Shown piece by piece: positions 8,618 to 17,100 of a stretch of 64,000 nt of DNA. Source of the DNA: Desulfobulbaceae bacterium BRH_c16a (GTDB lineage: Bacteria; Desulfobacterota; Desulfobulbia; Desulfobulbales; Desulfocapsaceae); assembly GCA_000961725.1 (NCBI GenBank), contig LADS01000028.1, positions 1 through 64,000 on the forward strand, in the 5' to 3' direction. Every line of letters starts with the position of its first letter. Position 1 is the stretch's first letter. Below the pieces are notes generated by a model. The model was given only the letters and a program-made list of their open reading frames with translations. It did not search any database and was not told the DNA's origin. A program made the position numbers and the translations under genes.

Positions 8618-9778
8618 TCAGTTGCCGTAATACTTCCAGGCACTGACGAGAGAGCATGCGGCGAGTTTGGTCCGGGCAGGCAGGCTTTCCCCGACCATAT
8701 ATTCAAGGTCGCTGTGGTCGCAGTCGCCTGTCGGCCCCATTCCGTCGATAACCGGGATACCGGCCAGGGCAACCGTATTGGCGTCCGAAACTCCGCTACG
8801 CAACTCCTCCCGGCAAGGCAAGCCGAGCACCTCCGCCTCGCGGCAAACCAGCTGAAAGAGCTCTCTGTTCAATGCAGTCTGTTCCATCGGCGGCCGTTCC
8901 GATGTCCGCTCCAATACCGCTCCGGTGCCGGCGATGGTCGAGATTCCTGCAATCTCTTCAATCCGTGCAACGGTTTCCTCGCCGTCGGCGAAAAGGAGAA
9001 ACCGGGTATCGATCTCCGCCCTGGCCGAATCGGCCACGGTATTCGGGCCCAAACCCCCGCCGATGACGCCGACATTCACGACGATTTTCCTCTGCCTATC
9101 GTTGAGGCGCTCGATTGCGATAATCTTGTGGGCCAGCTCCAGAATGGCACTTGCCTTGTCCGGCCCGGCAAAGGCGGCATGACCGGCCTTCCCTGTCACT
9201 TTGACCTGAAAACCGGCCCGGCCTTTGCGACCGGTTACCACTTCGCCGGTCAAACCTCCGCATTCAAAAACCAGGGCAAGCAGACTCCCGGCGGAAAAGG
9301 ATTGGATCAACGGGGTGGAGGCGGGCGAACCGATCTCCTCATCCGAATTGCAGATAAGGGTGATCGGAATTTTATCCAGCAGGCCGCACGCGGCAAGCGC
9401 CCTGAGGGCAAAGACCGCGACGACAAGCCCCCCTTTCATGTCGATTACGCCGGGCCCATAGACTCTACCCGCTTCCTCTTTATACCAGTTGAAATTGCTG
9501 TCGAGAGGGAAAACGGTATCCATATGACCAAGAAGCAGAATGCCCGGCTGTCCGGCCCTGCAGGCGGGGGACCGAAAAACCAGCTGATCGCCGAGTTCCT
9601 GTTCACGAACTGTCTCCAGCTGCATCCCGCTTCCGGCAAGGCCTGCGGCAATCATCCCGCCTACCGCATCGACCCCTGGTTTATATCTGGAATAACTGGG
9701 CTGCAGGACCAGCTGCTCGAGCAGCTGAAAAGCTTCTCTTTCACTGCCGTCGACAAAAGCCGCTATCTTTTCTCTCAT
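8618..9778 (-). CDS. M20-family zinc carboxypeptidase / deacylase
   Basis: A 386-residue hydrolase of the M20 (carboxypeptidase G2 / ArgE / DapE) family. Metal and catalytic residues are present: H85 and D87 (GHMDTVFP), D113 (GPGVIDMKGG), the catalytic Glu pair at 147-148 (NSDEEIG) and a late metal His (CDHSDLEYM). The dimerisation domain (GKAGHAAFAGPDKASAI) is intact. No signal peptide is seen, so it is cytoplasmic. It starts about 10 bases after the aminomutase-like gene and closes that operon. It probably removes an acyl or aminoacyl group from an amino acid or dipeptide in the same pathway; the substrate is unknown. The ribosome site is weak, suggesting coupled translation. Confidence 0.85.
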   Translation of the reverse strand: MREKIAAFVDGSEREAFQLLEQLVLQPSYSRYKPGVDAVGGMIAAGLAGSGMQLETVREQELGDQLVFRSPACRAGQPGILLLGHMDTVFPLDSNFNWYKEEAGRVYGPGVIDMKGGLVVAVFALRALAACGLLDKIPITLICNSDEEIGSPASTPLIQSFSAGSLLALVFECGGLTGEVVTGRKGRAGFQVKVTGKAGHAAFAGPDKASAILELAHKIIAIERLNDRQRKIVVNVGVIGGGLGPNTVADSARAEIDTRFLLFADGEETVARIEEIAGISTIAGTGAVLERTSERPPMEQTALNRELFQLVCREAEVLGLPCREELRSGVSDANTVALAGIPVIDGMGPTGDCDHSDLEYMVGESLPARTKLAACSLVSAWKYYGN

Positions 9779-9787
9779 CGTCAGAGC

Positions 9788-11371
9788 CTATTTCTTGAAG
9801 GCGAACAGCTCGCGTTCATACACCTCCCGGTCGGCATCCGGATAGCCGACTTCTTCTCCGCTCCACGGCTTTTTCAGAATCCAGTCCGTGCCGTCGCTTC
9901 CCACCACATTCGACCGGTGCAGGGGAATCTTGCCGCCGGCGGTGGCGATGTACCTGGGGATGGCATCCCCGGAGATATTACCGTACATCGACTCGACCAG
10001 ATCCTGGCCGACCGCAAGCGGCACCCGGAAATGGGCGAACTGCGGATTGCGATAACTGCAGTTGAAGAGGTAGTAGGGCCGGACATAGGACTCATGCACC
10101 GTCTCGCACAGCTTCCACATCTTCACCCTGCTGTCGTTGATGCCTTTCAACAGCACTGCCTGATTGAGGACGGTAAAAGTCCTTTTCGACAGCTGCCGGA
10201 AGGCATCCCGGGAAACCGGGGTGATCTCCTGGGCGGTGTTGATCTGGGTTACCACCCGGATCGGTTTCAGGTCGTTGCTGGCCTCCAGAATATCAAGCAG
10301 TTCGGCATCGACCCGCATCGGCGCGGTGACCGGAATGCGGGTGCCGAGACGCTTCATCTTCACATGGTCTATACCGTCGAGCTGCTCGAGCAGCCACTTC
10401 AGAATCGAATTGGGCAAAACGAAGGCATCGCCGCCGGTGATGAGGACATCGCGGATCCTGTCGTTGGCGCGGATATAATCGAGCGCCTCGGTATAGGCCT
10501 CGCGCGAATACATCTCGTCTTTCCGGCCGATATGGGCGAGCCGCAGGCAATGGGTGCAGTACATCGCGCACATATTGGTGGCTTTGATGGTCAGCACCCT
10601 GGGGTAGAACTGATCGATGAGTCTTGCCGGCGAATGGTCGGCTGCCACCGGCGGAATCTCGATCCCGGCATTGTCGATCATCTCGCCGGTCGGCACCGAC
10701 TGGAGCATGATCGGGTCGTTGATCGCGCCGGGCATGATCAGGCTGGTATAATACGGGGTAAGGCGCATCCGGTACGATTTGGTCACCCTGGCAATCGACT
10801 CAAGCACTTTTTCCGGCAGATCGATAAGCTTTGCCAGAGTGGCGACCGAATCGACGGCGTTACGGATCTGGCCCTGGAAGGAATTCCAGTCCGCGTCGGT
10901 CATCTTCAGCACGCTTTTGATTCTCGCGATATTCTCCTCGATCTGCGGCCACTTTTCGATGCCGCTCGGCGCCTCCTGGTCTTTTGCCGCCAGATATTCT
11001 TCAACCCGGCTGTTGGCCTTGCCTGCTATCGGCAGCGCCCGGGTCAGTCGGCCGCCGACCGAGACCATATGCTCGTCGATCAGCTGGTGCTTGACCGCCA
11101 GATGCTCGAGTTCCAGCGGCGTAATGCCGAAATCTGCAGGAGTTCCTTTTGAATTCTCATGAAATTCCAGTAATCTGCCAAACAAAGCAATAATCGGCGC
11201 AGTCAAATTTTGATTGTTGGCCCGCTCATAGAGATCTCGAATCTCGGCCTTCTCCGCCTCACCCGGCGTAAAGCCTGCGCCAAGAGGCTTTGCCAGCCTG
11301 GCCAGCAGCTCGTTGGTAAAATCGTCGAGCGGCGGGTTCATTTCGAGATTTTTTAGAGTATCGTTTTCCAT
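9788..11371 (-). CDS. KamA-type radical SAM aminomutase, substrate probably not lysine
   Basis: A 527-residue member of the lysine 2,3-aminomutase family. The radical SAM cluster motif is CAMYCTHC (C268, C272, C275). The PLP lysine is in TAGGKIP (K481). Such enzymes move an alpha-amino group to the beta carbon using SAM and PLP. In clostridial LAM, Asp293 and Asp330 hold the lysine side-chain amine. Here the matching positions are Ser439 (FNCSYR) and Thr477 (IATAGG), so lysine is an unlikely substrate. The N-terminal extension of over 100 residues is unusual. ATG 11371 is 8 bases past the ATP-grasp stop; ATG 11386, overlapping that stop, is an alternative. Confidence 0.85.
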   Translation of the reverse strand: MENDTLKNLEMNPPLDDFTNELLARLAKPLGAGFTPGEAEKAEIRDLYERANNQNLTAPIIALFGRLLEFHENSKGTPADFGITPLELEHLAVKHQLIDEHMVSVGGRLTRALPIAGKANSRVEEYLAAKDQEAPSGIEKWPQIEENIARIKSVLKMTDADWNSFQGQIRNAVDSVATLAKLIDLPEKVLESIARVTKSYRMRLTPYYTSLIMPGAINDPIMLQSVPTGEMIDNAGIEIPPVAADHSPARLIDQFYPRVLTIKATNMCAMYCTHCLRLAHIGRKDEMYSREAYTEALDYIRANDRIRDVLITGGDAFVLPNSILKWLLEQLDGIDHVKMKRLGTRIPVTAPMRVDAELLDILEASNDLKPIRVVTQINTAQEITPVSRDAFRQLSKRTFTVLNQAVLLKGINDSRVKMWKLCETVHESYVRPYYLFNCSYRNPQFAHFRVPLAVGQDLVESMYGNISGDAIPRYIATAGGKIPLHRSNVVGSDGTDWILKKPWSGEEVGYPDADREVYERELFAFKK

Positions 11372-11378
11372 AACATTC

Positions 11379-12797
11379 TCACGCATCCTGAATTGTTTGT
11401 TTGATAAAACCCAAGCCCTGGCACAATCCTTCATCGACATCCTTTTTCGACCTGGCAACCGATACCACCCGGGCCAGAAAGGTCCCCGGCATCACCTTGA
11501 GGTTGGTGCCGAGATGCTCGAGGATGACAAAGTCTTTCACCAGCTCTTTCCTGGCAACTTTCCGAAAAGTCTCCCGCTCGTAGGGATTCTGCGGAATATA
11601 TCCGGTGGTTATGCGCTGTGCGGAGACTTTATGATTGTAGGTACCCCAATGGATTCCCCTGATATTGCCCTTCATTTCCACCGTCTGCGGCGGGAAGCGA
11701 TTTTCCGTGACGGCATAATATTCTAGCTCGGGCAACATTGGCGCGCCCTCCGGCAAAGTCTGCTCCAGAGTGAAGCAGAACTCCAGGGTGGTTCCCTGTT
11801 TGCGGGCGTTGATTTCAAGAAAGTAGATTTTTCCCTGGTAATCGATCAGGTAATCGCAGCCGAAGATTCCCCGGTAGCCCGCCCTGCCCATCATTTGGCC
11901 GACCGCAACCGTGTACGCTTTCATCTCCAGGGCCTGCGCCTCGGTCACCTGGGAGGGGAAGTGGGAGCCGACAAATTTGTTGCCGTCGATAATGTTCTGA
12001 TCGGCAATGCCGGCTATGTACACGTCATTTTCATTGGCAACTACCGCCAGCACAGTCGGATCGAGGTCATGGGGGATGTATCGGGTTACCAGGTATTCCC
12101 CGGCCTCATCGGTGAATCGTCCGGCGACCTCGTCCTGGGAGTAGGTAATGGCCGAATTGACCCCGGCCGCCGAATAGGCTCCGCTGACAAAAACACCTTC
12201 CGGCCACTGTTCCCGGCAGGAGGCGGTCGTTGCCAGCAATTCGGCAAGCCCCGTGCAGGTGGTTCCTTCAATAAGCGGCACTATGCCCTGCAGTTCGCGA
12301 TACTGGAAAACCTTGTTGTTGAGCTTTTTTGCAATATATTTATCGGGGCCGAGAATCGACACCCTGTCGAGCCGGTCGAGGGTCATTTCCACCACGCTCT
12401 CATACAGATTGACAAAGAGTTGATTCTGGTTTTCCAGAATCCGGTCAATGAGGCGCAAGATCGCCGGACTGTGCGATACCGCCGTCATGAACTGTCCGCT
12501 GCCGATCCGGCAGCTCATCTGCGGCGGCCGGTCGATCCCGCTGAAGGCATGATTGGTAATCATGTCGACGCTTGCCACCGGATTGATGACAATGACATTG
12601 GCATAATTGTACTGCAGACATACATCGGGGACTATTGCGACAAAACGAATCTCCCGCCCCGTTATCCGCCGCTGCAGCGTCTCTTTGACAAAATGATTCA
12701 GAGCGTACGCTTTCAGATCACCGACATAGAGGAAATAGTAATGTTCCGGATTGTAATCTAAATTTGAAAAAAGTACGTCTTCACCGTGTATTTCCAT
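11379..12797 (-). CDS. ATP-grasp ligase in the aminomutase operon
   Basis: A 472-residue cytosolic protein with an ATP-grasp fold in its second half: an ATP-binding lysine region (ILGPDKYIAKKLNNK), a hinge (YLVTRYIPHDL) and the metal-binding FLEINARKQGTT near residue 330. The family joins a carboxylate to an amine or thiol through an acyl phosphate. The first 150 residues resemble the pre-ATP-grasp region but I cannot name a subfamily. With an aminomutase next in the operon, a peptide bond involving a beta-amino acid is a reasonable guess. ATG 12797 is preceded by GGGAAG; an in-frame TTG at 12812 is less likely. Confidence 0.75.
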   Translation of the reverse strand: MEIHGEDVLFSNLDYNPEHYYFLYVGDLKAYALNHFVKETLQRRITGREIRFVAIVPDVCLQYNYANVIVINPVASVDMITNHAFSGIDRPPQMSCRIGSGQFMTAVSHSPAILRLIDRILENQNQLFVNLYESVVEMTLDRLDRVSILGPDKYIAKKLNNKVFQYRELQGIVPLIEGTTCTGLAELLATTASCREQWPEGVFVSGAYSAAGVNSAITYSQDEVAGRFTDEAGEYLVTRYIPHDLDPTVLAVVANENDVYIAGIADQNIIDGNKFVGSHFPSQVTEAQALEMKAYTVAVGQMMGRAGYRGIFGCDYLIDYQGKIYFLEINARKQGTTLEFCFTLEQTLPEGAPMLPELEYYAVTENRFPPQTVEMKGNIRGIHWGTYNHKVSAQRITTGYIPQNPYERETFRKVARKELVKDFVILEHLGTNLKVMPGTFLARVVSVARSKKDVDEGLCQGLGFIKQTIQDA

Positions 12798-12897
12798 GTT
12801 CTTTCTTCCCAATGAAAATAAATATACCTGCCGCAGAAATCCATATGTTCCTGCCGAAATCCCCCTTCATCTTTGTCCTGCCGCCTCCTCCTTTTTA

Positions 12898-12946
12898 GTA
12901 CCTTAGAAATTCTTTTCTTGGTTTTAAAAGAATTTCGTGAAGGTAC
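12898..12946. terminator. Long inverted repeat between gntR and the ATP-grasp gene
   Basis: Arms 12898-12916 and 12926-12946 pair with one 2-nt bulge (GTACCTT.GAAATTCTTTT against its complement) around a 9-nt loop. It starts at the base after the gntR stop. No T-run follows in the minus direction, so it could be a terminator, an mRNA-stabilising stem or an operator for the downstream operon. Confidence 0.5.
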
Positions 12947-13624
12947 TTATCCCCCTTGTGGGGTGGTATTTATTATTTCCTGATACAGCTCGGCAATTTT
13001 TGTACCGGTTTCGATATAATGATCACGAACCGCAACCTCGATTGCCACCGGATCGCCCGCCACCAGCGTGTCGACGATGCGCTTGTGCCGATCGCCGATT
13101 TCCGCCGGGGAATACAGGCTGGACCAGTGCTTGTAGAAAAGCACATGGAGTTTCAGACTGAGTCTTCTGGTATATTCCGCCAATTGCACATTTTTGCTTT
13201 TACCGGCGAGCATGTCGTGAAATTCCCCACCCACCTGTACTACCATCTTCCGATTGCCCTGTTCGGCCAGGGTCTGCATGTTCTTGACCATAGCCAGCAG
13301 CTCTTCGATATCCTCATCGCCAAATTCATGGCGGGTGGTCATGATCGCATACCCTTCGAGAACCCCCCTGGTGGTATAGGAATCGACTATCCGCCGGGGA
13401 GAAAGGAGCGCAATGAAGTTGCCCACCTGCGGCCGGTATTCGACAATCCCGTTGGCTATAAGCTCTTTCAGCGCCTCTCGGACCGGAGCCCTGCTGATCC
13501 CCATTTCCCTGGCCAGCAGACTTTCCTTGAGCTGGTCGCCCGGCGCATATCTTCCATCGAGCACCAGATTGTAGATATAATCTGCGACCTGATCTTTATA
13601 GGTAGTTTTCAGTATCTTCACCAC
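12947..13624 (-). CDS. GntR-family regulator with FCD domain
   Basis: A 225-residue DNA-binding protein. The winged helix at about 10-70 (LAREMGISRAPVREALKELI) and C-terminal helical FCD effector domain with metal-type residues (EFHDM) place it in the FadR subfamily. It starts at GTG 13624 or 13621 after AGAGCGGGGG. It lies upstream of, and in the same direction as, the ATP-grasp, aminomutase and peptidase genes and probably controls them and itself. FCD regulators commonly bind carboxylic or amino acids, so the ligand may be a metabolite of this operon. Confidence 0.88.
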   Translation of the reverse strand: MVKILKTTYKDQVADYIYNLVLDGRYAPGDQLKESLLAREMGISRAPVREALKELIANGIVEYRPQVGNFIALLSPRRIVDSYTTRGVLEGYAIMTTRHEFGDEDIEELLAMVKNMQTLAEQGNRKMVVQVGGEFHDMLAGKSKNVQLAEYTRRLSLKLHVLFYKHWSSLYSPAEIGDRHKRIVDTLVAGDPVAIEVAVRDHYIETGTKIAELYQEIINTTPQGG

Positions 13625-13647
13625 ATTGTGCCCCCGCTCTCTTCAAC

Positions 13648-13702
13648 ATTGTCGATTGTCGACATCTGACGCTTATTATAGTATTCCCGCATGGATTGCA
13701 AA
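13648..13702 (-). promoter_or_regulatory. gntR promoter with candidate operator
   Basis: On the minus strand TTTGCA (13697-13702), a 16-bp spacer and TATAAT (13675-13680) form a sigma-70 promoter. Just downstream, 13648-13665 holds ATTGTCGATTGTCGACAT. It has two direct ATTGTCG copies and a GTCGAC centre close to the T-GT-N-AC-A pattern bound by FadR-type GntR proteins. Autoregulation is likely. Confidence 0.55.
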
Positions 13703-13793
13703 GAAAAATGGAGTCGGTTCGGAATATTCTGATGCATGAAAAGGTTTGCATGGCTATTCTTTGCTTTATCTTCTTCCTGGGGAGGCGTGAAGT

Positions 13794-14141
13794 ATGAGAA
13801 TTCGACTGCTGCCGATAATTGTGACTATGTTCTCTTTTTGCCTGTTTACCACCAATGCCGATGCCGAATGCACTCGCCGGGACAGGCAGACACTGCAGGA
13901 TACCGGCATGAGCAGCTACGAGATCGATCGCATCTGTGGTGAGGTCGGGGAGAGCAACAGGGATTCCGAAGTTCCGGTTCGCCCGCGAAGGCCGGATACC
14001 CATGGGCGGCTGCAGGAATCGACCAACATCTGTCAAACGCAGTCCATCTGGTGCGGCCTTGCACAGGAGGGGCCACCGGGAACTCCCTGCCTGTGCAACA
14101 CCCGCTATGGCCCGCTCTATGGGGTGCTGATCCGGCGATAA
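13794..14141 (+). CDS. Small secreted cysteine-rich protein
   Basis: A 115-residue protein with a signal peptide (MRIRLLPIIVTMFSFCLFTT, cut near NADA-E) and six cysteines in the mature part, in two groups: ECTRRDR...DRICG and ICQTQSIWCGLAQEGPPGTP followed by CLCNTRYGP. The PPGTPCLC...GP motif recurs in small periplasmic proteins of unknown role. ATG 13794 follows GGAGG. It ends one base short of the convergent treY fusion gene, leaving no room for a separate terminator. A short stretch overlapping in another frame (from 13736) was judged a shadow. Periplasmic location is inferred. Confidence 0.65.
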   Translation: MRIRLLPIIVTMFSFCLFTTNADAECTRRDRQTLQDTGMSSYEIDRICGEVGESNRDSEVPVRPRRPDTHGRLQESTNICQTQSIWCGLAQEGPPGTPCLCNTRYGPLYGVLIRR

Positions 14142-14142
14142 A

Positions 14143-17100
14143 TCAATTCTGCCGATATTCCAGAAAGGCCACCGGCAAGGTGGCAAAAATCTGCTCAAGG
14201 ATAAAGACCTCCCGTTTATCGATAACCTGGGCCTCGACGCACTGACCCGTCAGGATGTCGTACCAGCGGCCCGGACAATCGACAGGCGCCTCGAGAAATG
14301 TATCCGTCCAGACCGGACCGCAGGGAATCTCTTCGCCCCGGCGGGTCAGCGAGGCAAAAAACCTCGCACAGACCGAGACCACCATTTTTTTACCGAGACG
14401 GCGGGCAAACCCGCAGACATGTTCGGCTTGCAGGCCTATGGCCGTCAAAGGAATGTAAGTACTCTGCCGGAAGATATCTTCGTTGTCCCGGCGAAAGGAC
14501 AGCAGTCGCCAGATGACGAAGAGCTTGATCCGACTGTCTTCCATTGTTGCCAGGAGTTCGGCTGCCAGTCCCCGGGATGTAGTCCCCGCTTCGGCTATTC
14601 TAGCCATCTGCTCTTTCAGGCCGGCGAGCATGGCTCGACCGAGGGAATAATCGACCGGTTGCCGGTTGTCCGGGTCGACCAGACAAAAATTCCAGAGTTC
14701 GCAACCCTGATAGATATCCGGGATGCCGGGCGCGCTCAGTTTCAGCAGACACTGGCAAAGGCCGTTATACATGCCGAGGCGGGCGATCATCCGCTGAAAC
14801 GGCAGAAAGTCCTGAAGAAACGGATTGTCGCCGTCTGCCAGAAGAACATCGATAAAGGCGGATACCGCTTCTTCATAGGGCAGATTGGGTTCCGCCCAGG
14901 AGCTGTGGGTCTTGGCCTCCCGGCAGGCCTTCTCCATATAGGCCCGGACTCGTGCGCGCAGCGATTCCGGCACCTGGTTGCCATTATCCCGAACCGGCCA
15001 GACAGCCAGCAGGGTCTGGTAGAGCAGATACTCGTCATTGGCGCTCGGTGCCCGGACATCGTCGACGACCCGCGCGTGGCGACGGTTCATGCGACCCCAG
15101 ACGAGCAGCCGTTTCTGCCACTCGTCGGCTACCTCCGACAGGACATTGATGCGGCACCGCGCGTCTTCACTGCGTTTGCTGTCGTGGGTCGACGTGGCCA
15201 GCATGGTATGAGGCCATCGTTCCGCCCGTTCGCGACACAGGCGATGAAAGGCGGCGACGCTGATCCCGTAACGACGCGGATCGCCTCCCACTTCGTTCTG
15301 CGATACCAGGCGGTTGTAGATGTAAAAGGAGGTATCCTCCATGCCTTTGGCCATGACCGGGGCGGTAAACTGCTGGAACCGCATGGCGAAATCCGCAGCT
15401 TCCCGGCGAAATTCATGGTCGGTGCCGGTTTCGGCCGCAGGGAGTAAGACGGTGCGAAGAAAGTCGAAGATTGTCCGGTCGGAAACGACATTGTTTTTCT
15501 TGGCCTCGGCGATGGCCCAGTCGATATAATTACGGTCCTGGGAGGTGGCTTCCTTGTCGGTGACATAGGTGCGATACACCGGAAAGCAGGCCGCCACCTC
15601 GGCCAGCGCCTCACGCAGATTATTGTGAGTGAAATCCCTGGTCTGCCAGTTGCGTTCCGAGAGCCTGTCGAGACGGTTGGCGAGTACGTTCAACTCGCTT
15701 GCCAACACCAGGCGCATGATCTTTTTTTTGCTGTTGTACAAAACCGTATCGAAATCATCGGTCATCAGGGTAAAACGGCGGTAGATCCTGGTCATCCGCT
15801 TTTCCGAACTATTGTCGATAAAGAGGTTGTTCACGAGGTTGACAAAATCATAACCGGTGGTGCCGTGAACCGGCCATTCCGGCGGTAAGTGTTCGTGATG
15901 GGCGAGGATCTTTTCCACCACCAGATACACAGGTGCCTCTGCCGATCCGGCGTTTGCCGGCTGTAATTCATCGAACAGCCGCCGGTAATATTCCGCCGGC
16001 CCGAAAAGACCGTCCGGATGATCGACCCGCAGCCCATCCACCATCCCCTGCCGGACCAGCTCGAAGATCAACGTGTGGGTTGCGTCGAAAACTTCCCTTT
16101 TCTCAACACAGAGCGAAGCCAGATCGTTGATATCGAAGAACCTGCGATAGTTGATTTCATCGGCGGCGACCCGCCAGTAGGCAAGCCGGAAGCATTGTTC
16201 TTCGAGCAGGGCGTGAAAGGCTCGCAGATTTGCCGCATTCGCCGTCCGGTTATTGTATTCCGCCGCTGTTTCCTGCAGGTGATCGTGGATGTCGGGACAT
16301 TTCTCCGCGAGGATCGCCAGCCGTCCCTTGAGCACCTCCTTATCCCGGCGGCGGATGAGGAGTTTTTTCGGATCGGTCTCGGTCGGAGGCGACAACTGGC
16401 CGAAGGCGGTAATGAGGCTCAGCAGTTCAATGAGAAAAGGATTGTCCTGGCCCAGCCGAATCTCCAGCATGTCGAGGCGGCGGTTGAGAATAAGTGGATA
16501 GGTTCGGGGATCGAGGGGGAAACGGTGGTGATAATAGCCGATGTGGAAGGAGCCGCCTGCGATGTCCGCCGCAAGTATCAGGTTGCCCTGTTCCAGCGCC
16601 TCGCCGTACGGCTCGCCCAGTATCGGCACCAGCAGTTTGTTGCGCAGTTCATCTTTCACCGGCTGCCAGTCGATATCGAAATACTGGGCATACGATGAGG
16701 CCCTGCCGTTTTCCAGAACGTCCAGCCACCACATGTTGTCACTGCCCATGACGCCCATGTGATTGGGGACGATATCCATGACCTGCCCCATGCCGTTTTC
16801 CCTGATTTTCCGGTTCAGCTTGCGGTATTCTTCCGGGCCGCCCATTTCCGCATTGAAACCGTTCGGATCCACCACGTCGTAACCGTGGGTGCTGCCGGGT
16901 CTTGCGGCAAAACAGGGGGAAGTATAGCAGTGGCTGATGCCGAGTTCGGCAAGATAGTCGACTGTGGCTGCGGCCTGGGCGAAGGTGAAATCGCGGTTCA
17001 GTTGCAGCCGGTACGTTGCGCGCGGGATTATTGCCCGCAGAGGTTGCCGGCCGTGGCGCTCATGGGAAACAGCCCGGCCGGTGCGTTCTCTGCCGACTGA

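Noticed and set aside
8714..11152. An 812-codon open frame on the plus strand
   Set aside because: It lies antisense to the M20 peptidase and aminomutase genes, has no ribosome site, and its translation shows no family pattern. It reflects codon bias of the real genes.
13751..13764. TGGCTATTCTTTGC before the small secreted protein gene as a sigma-54 promoter
   Set aside because: GG and GC are 9 bases apart, not 10.
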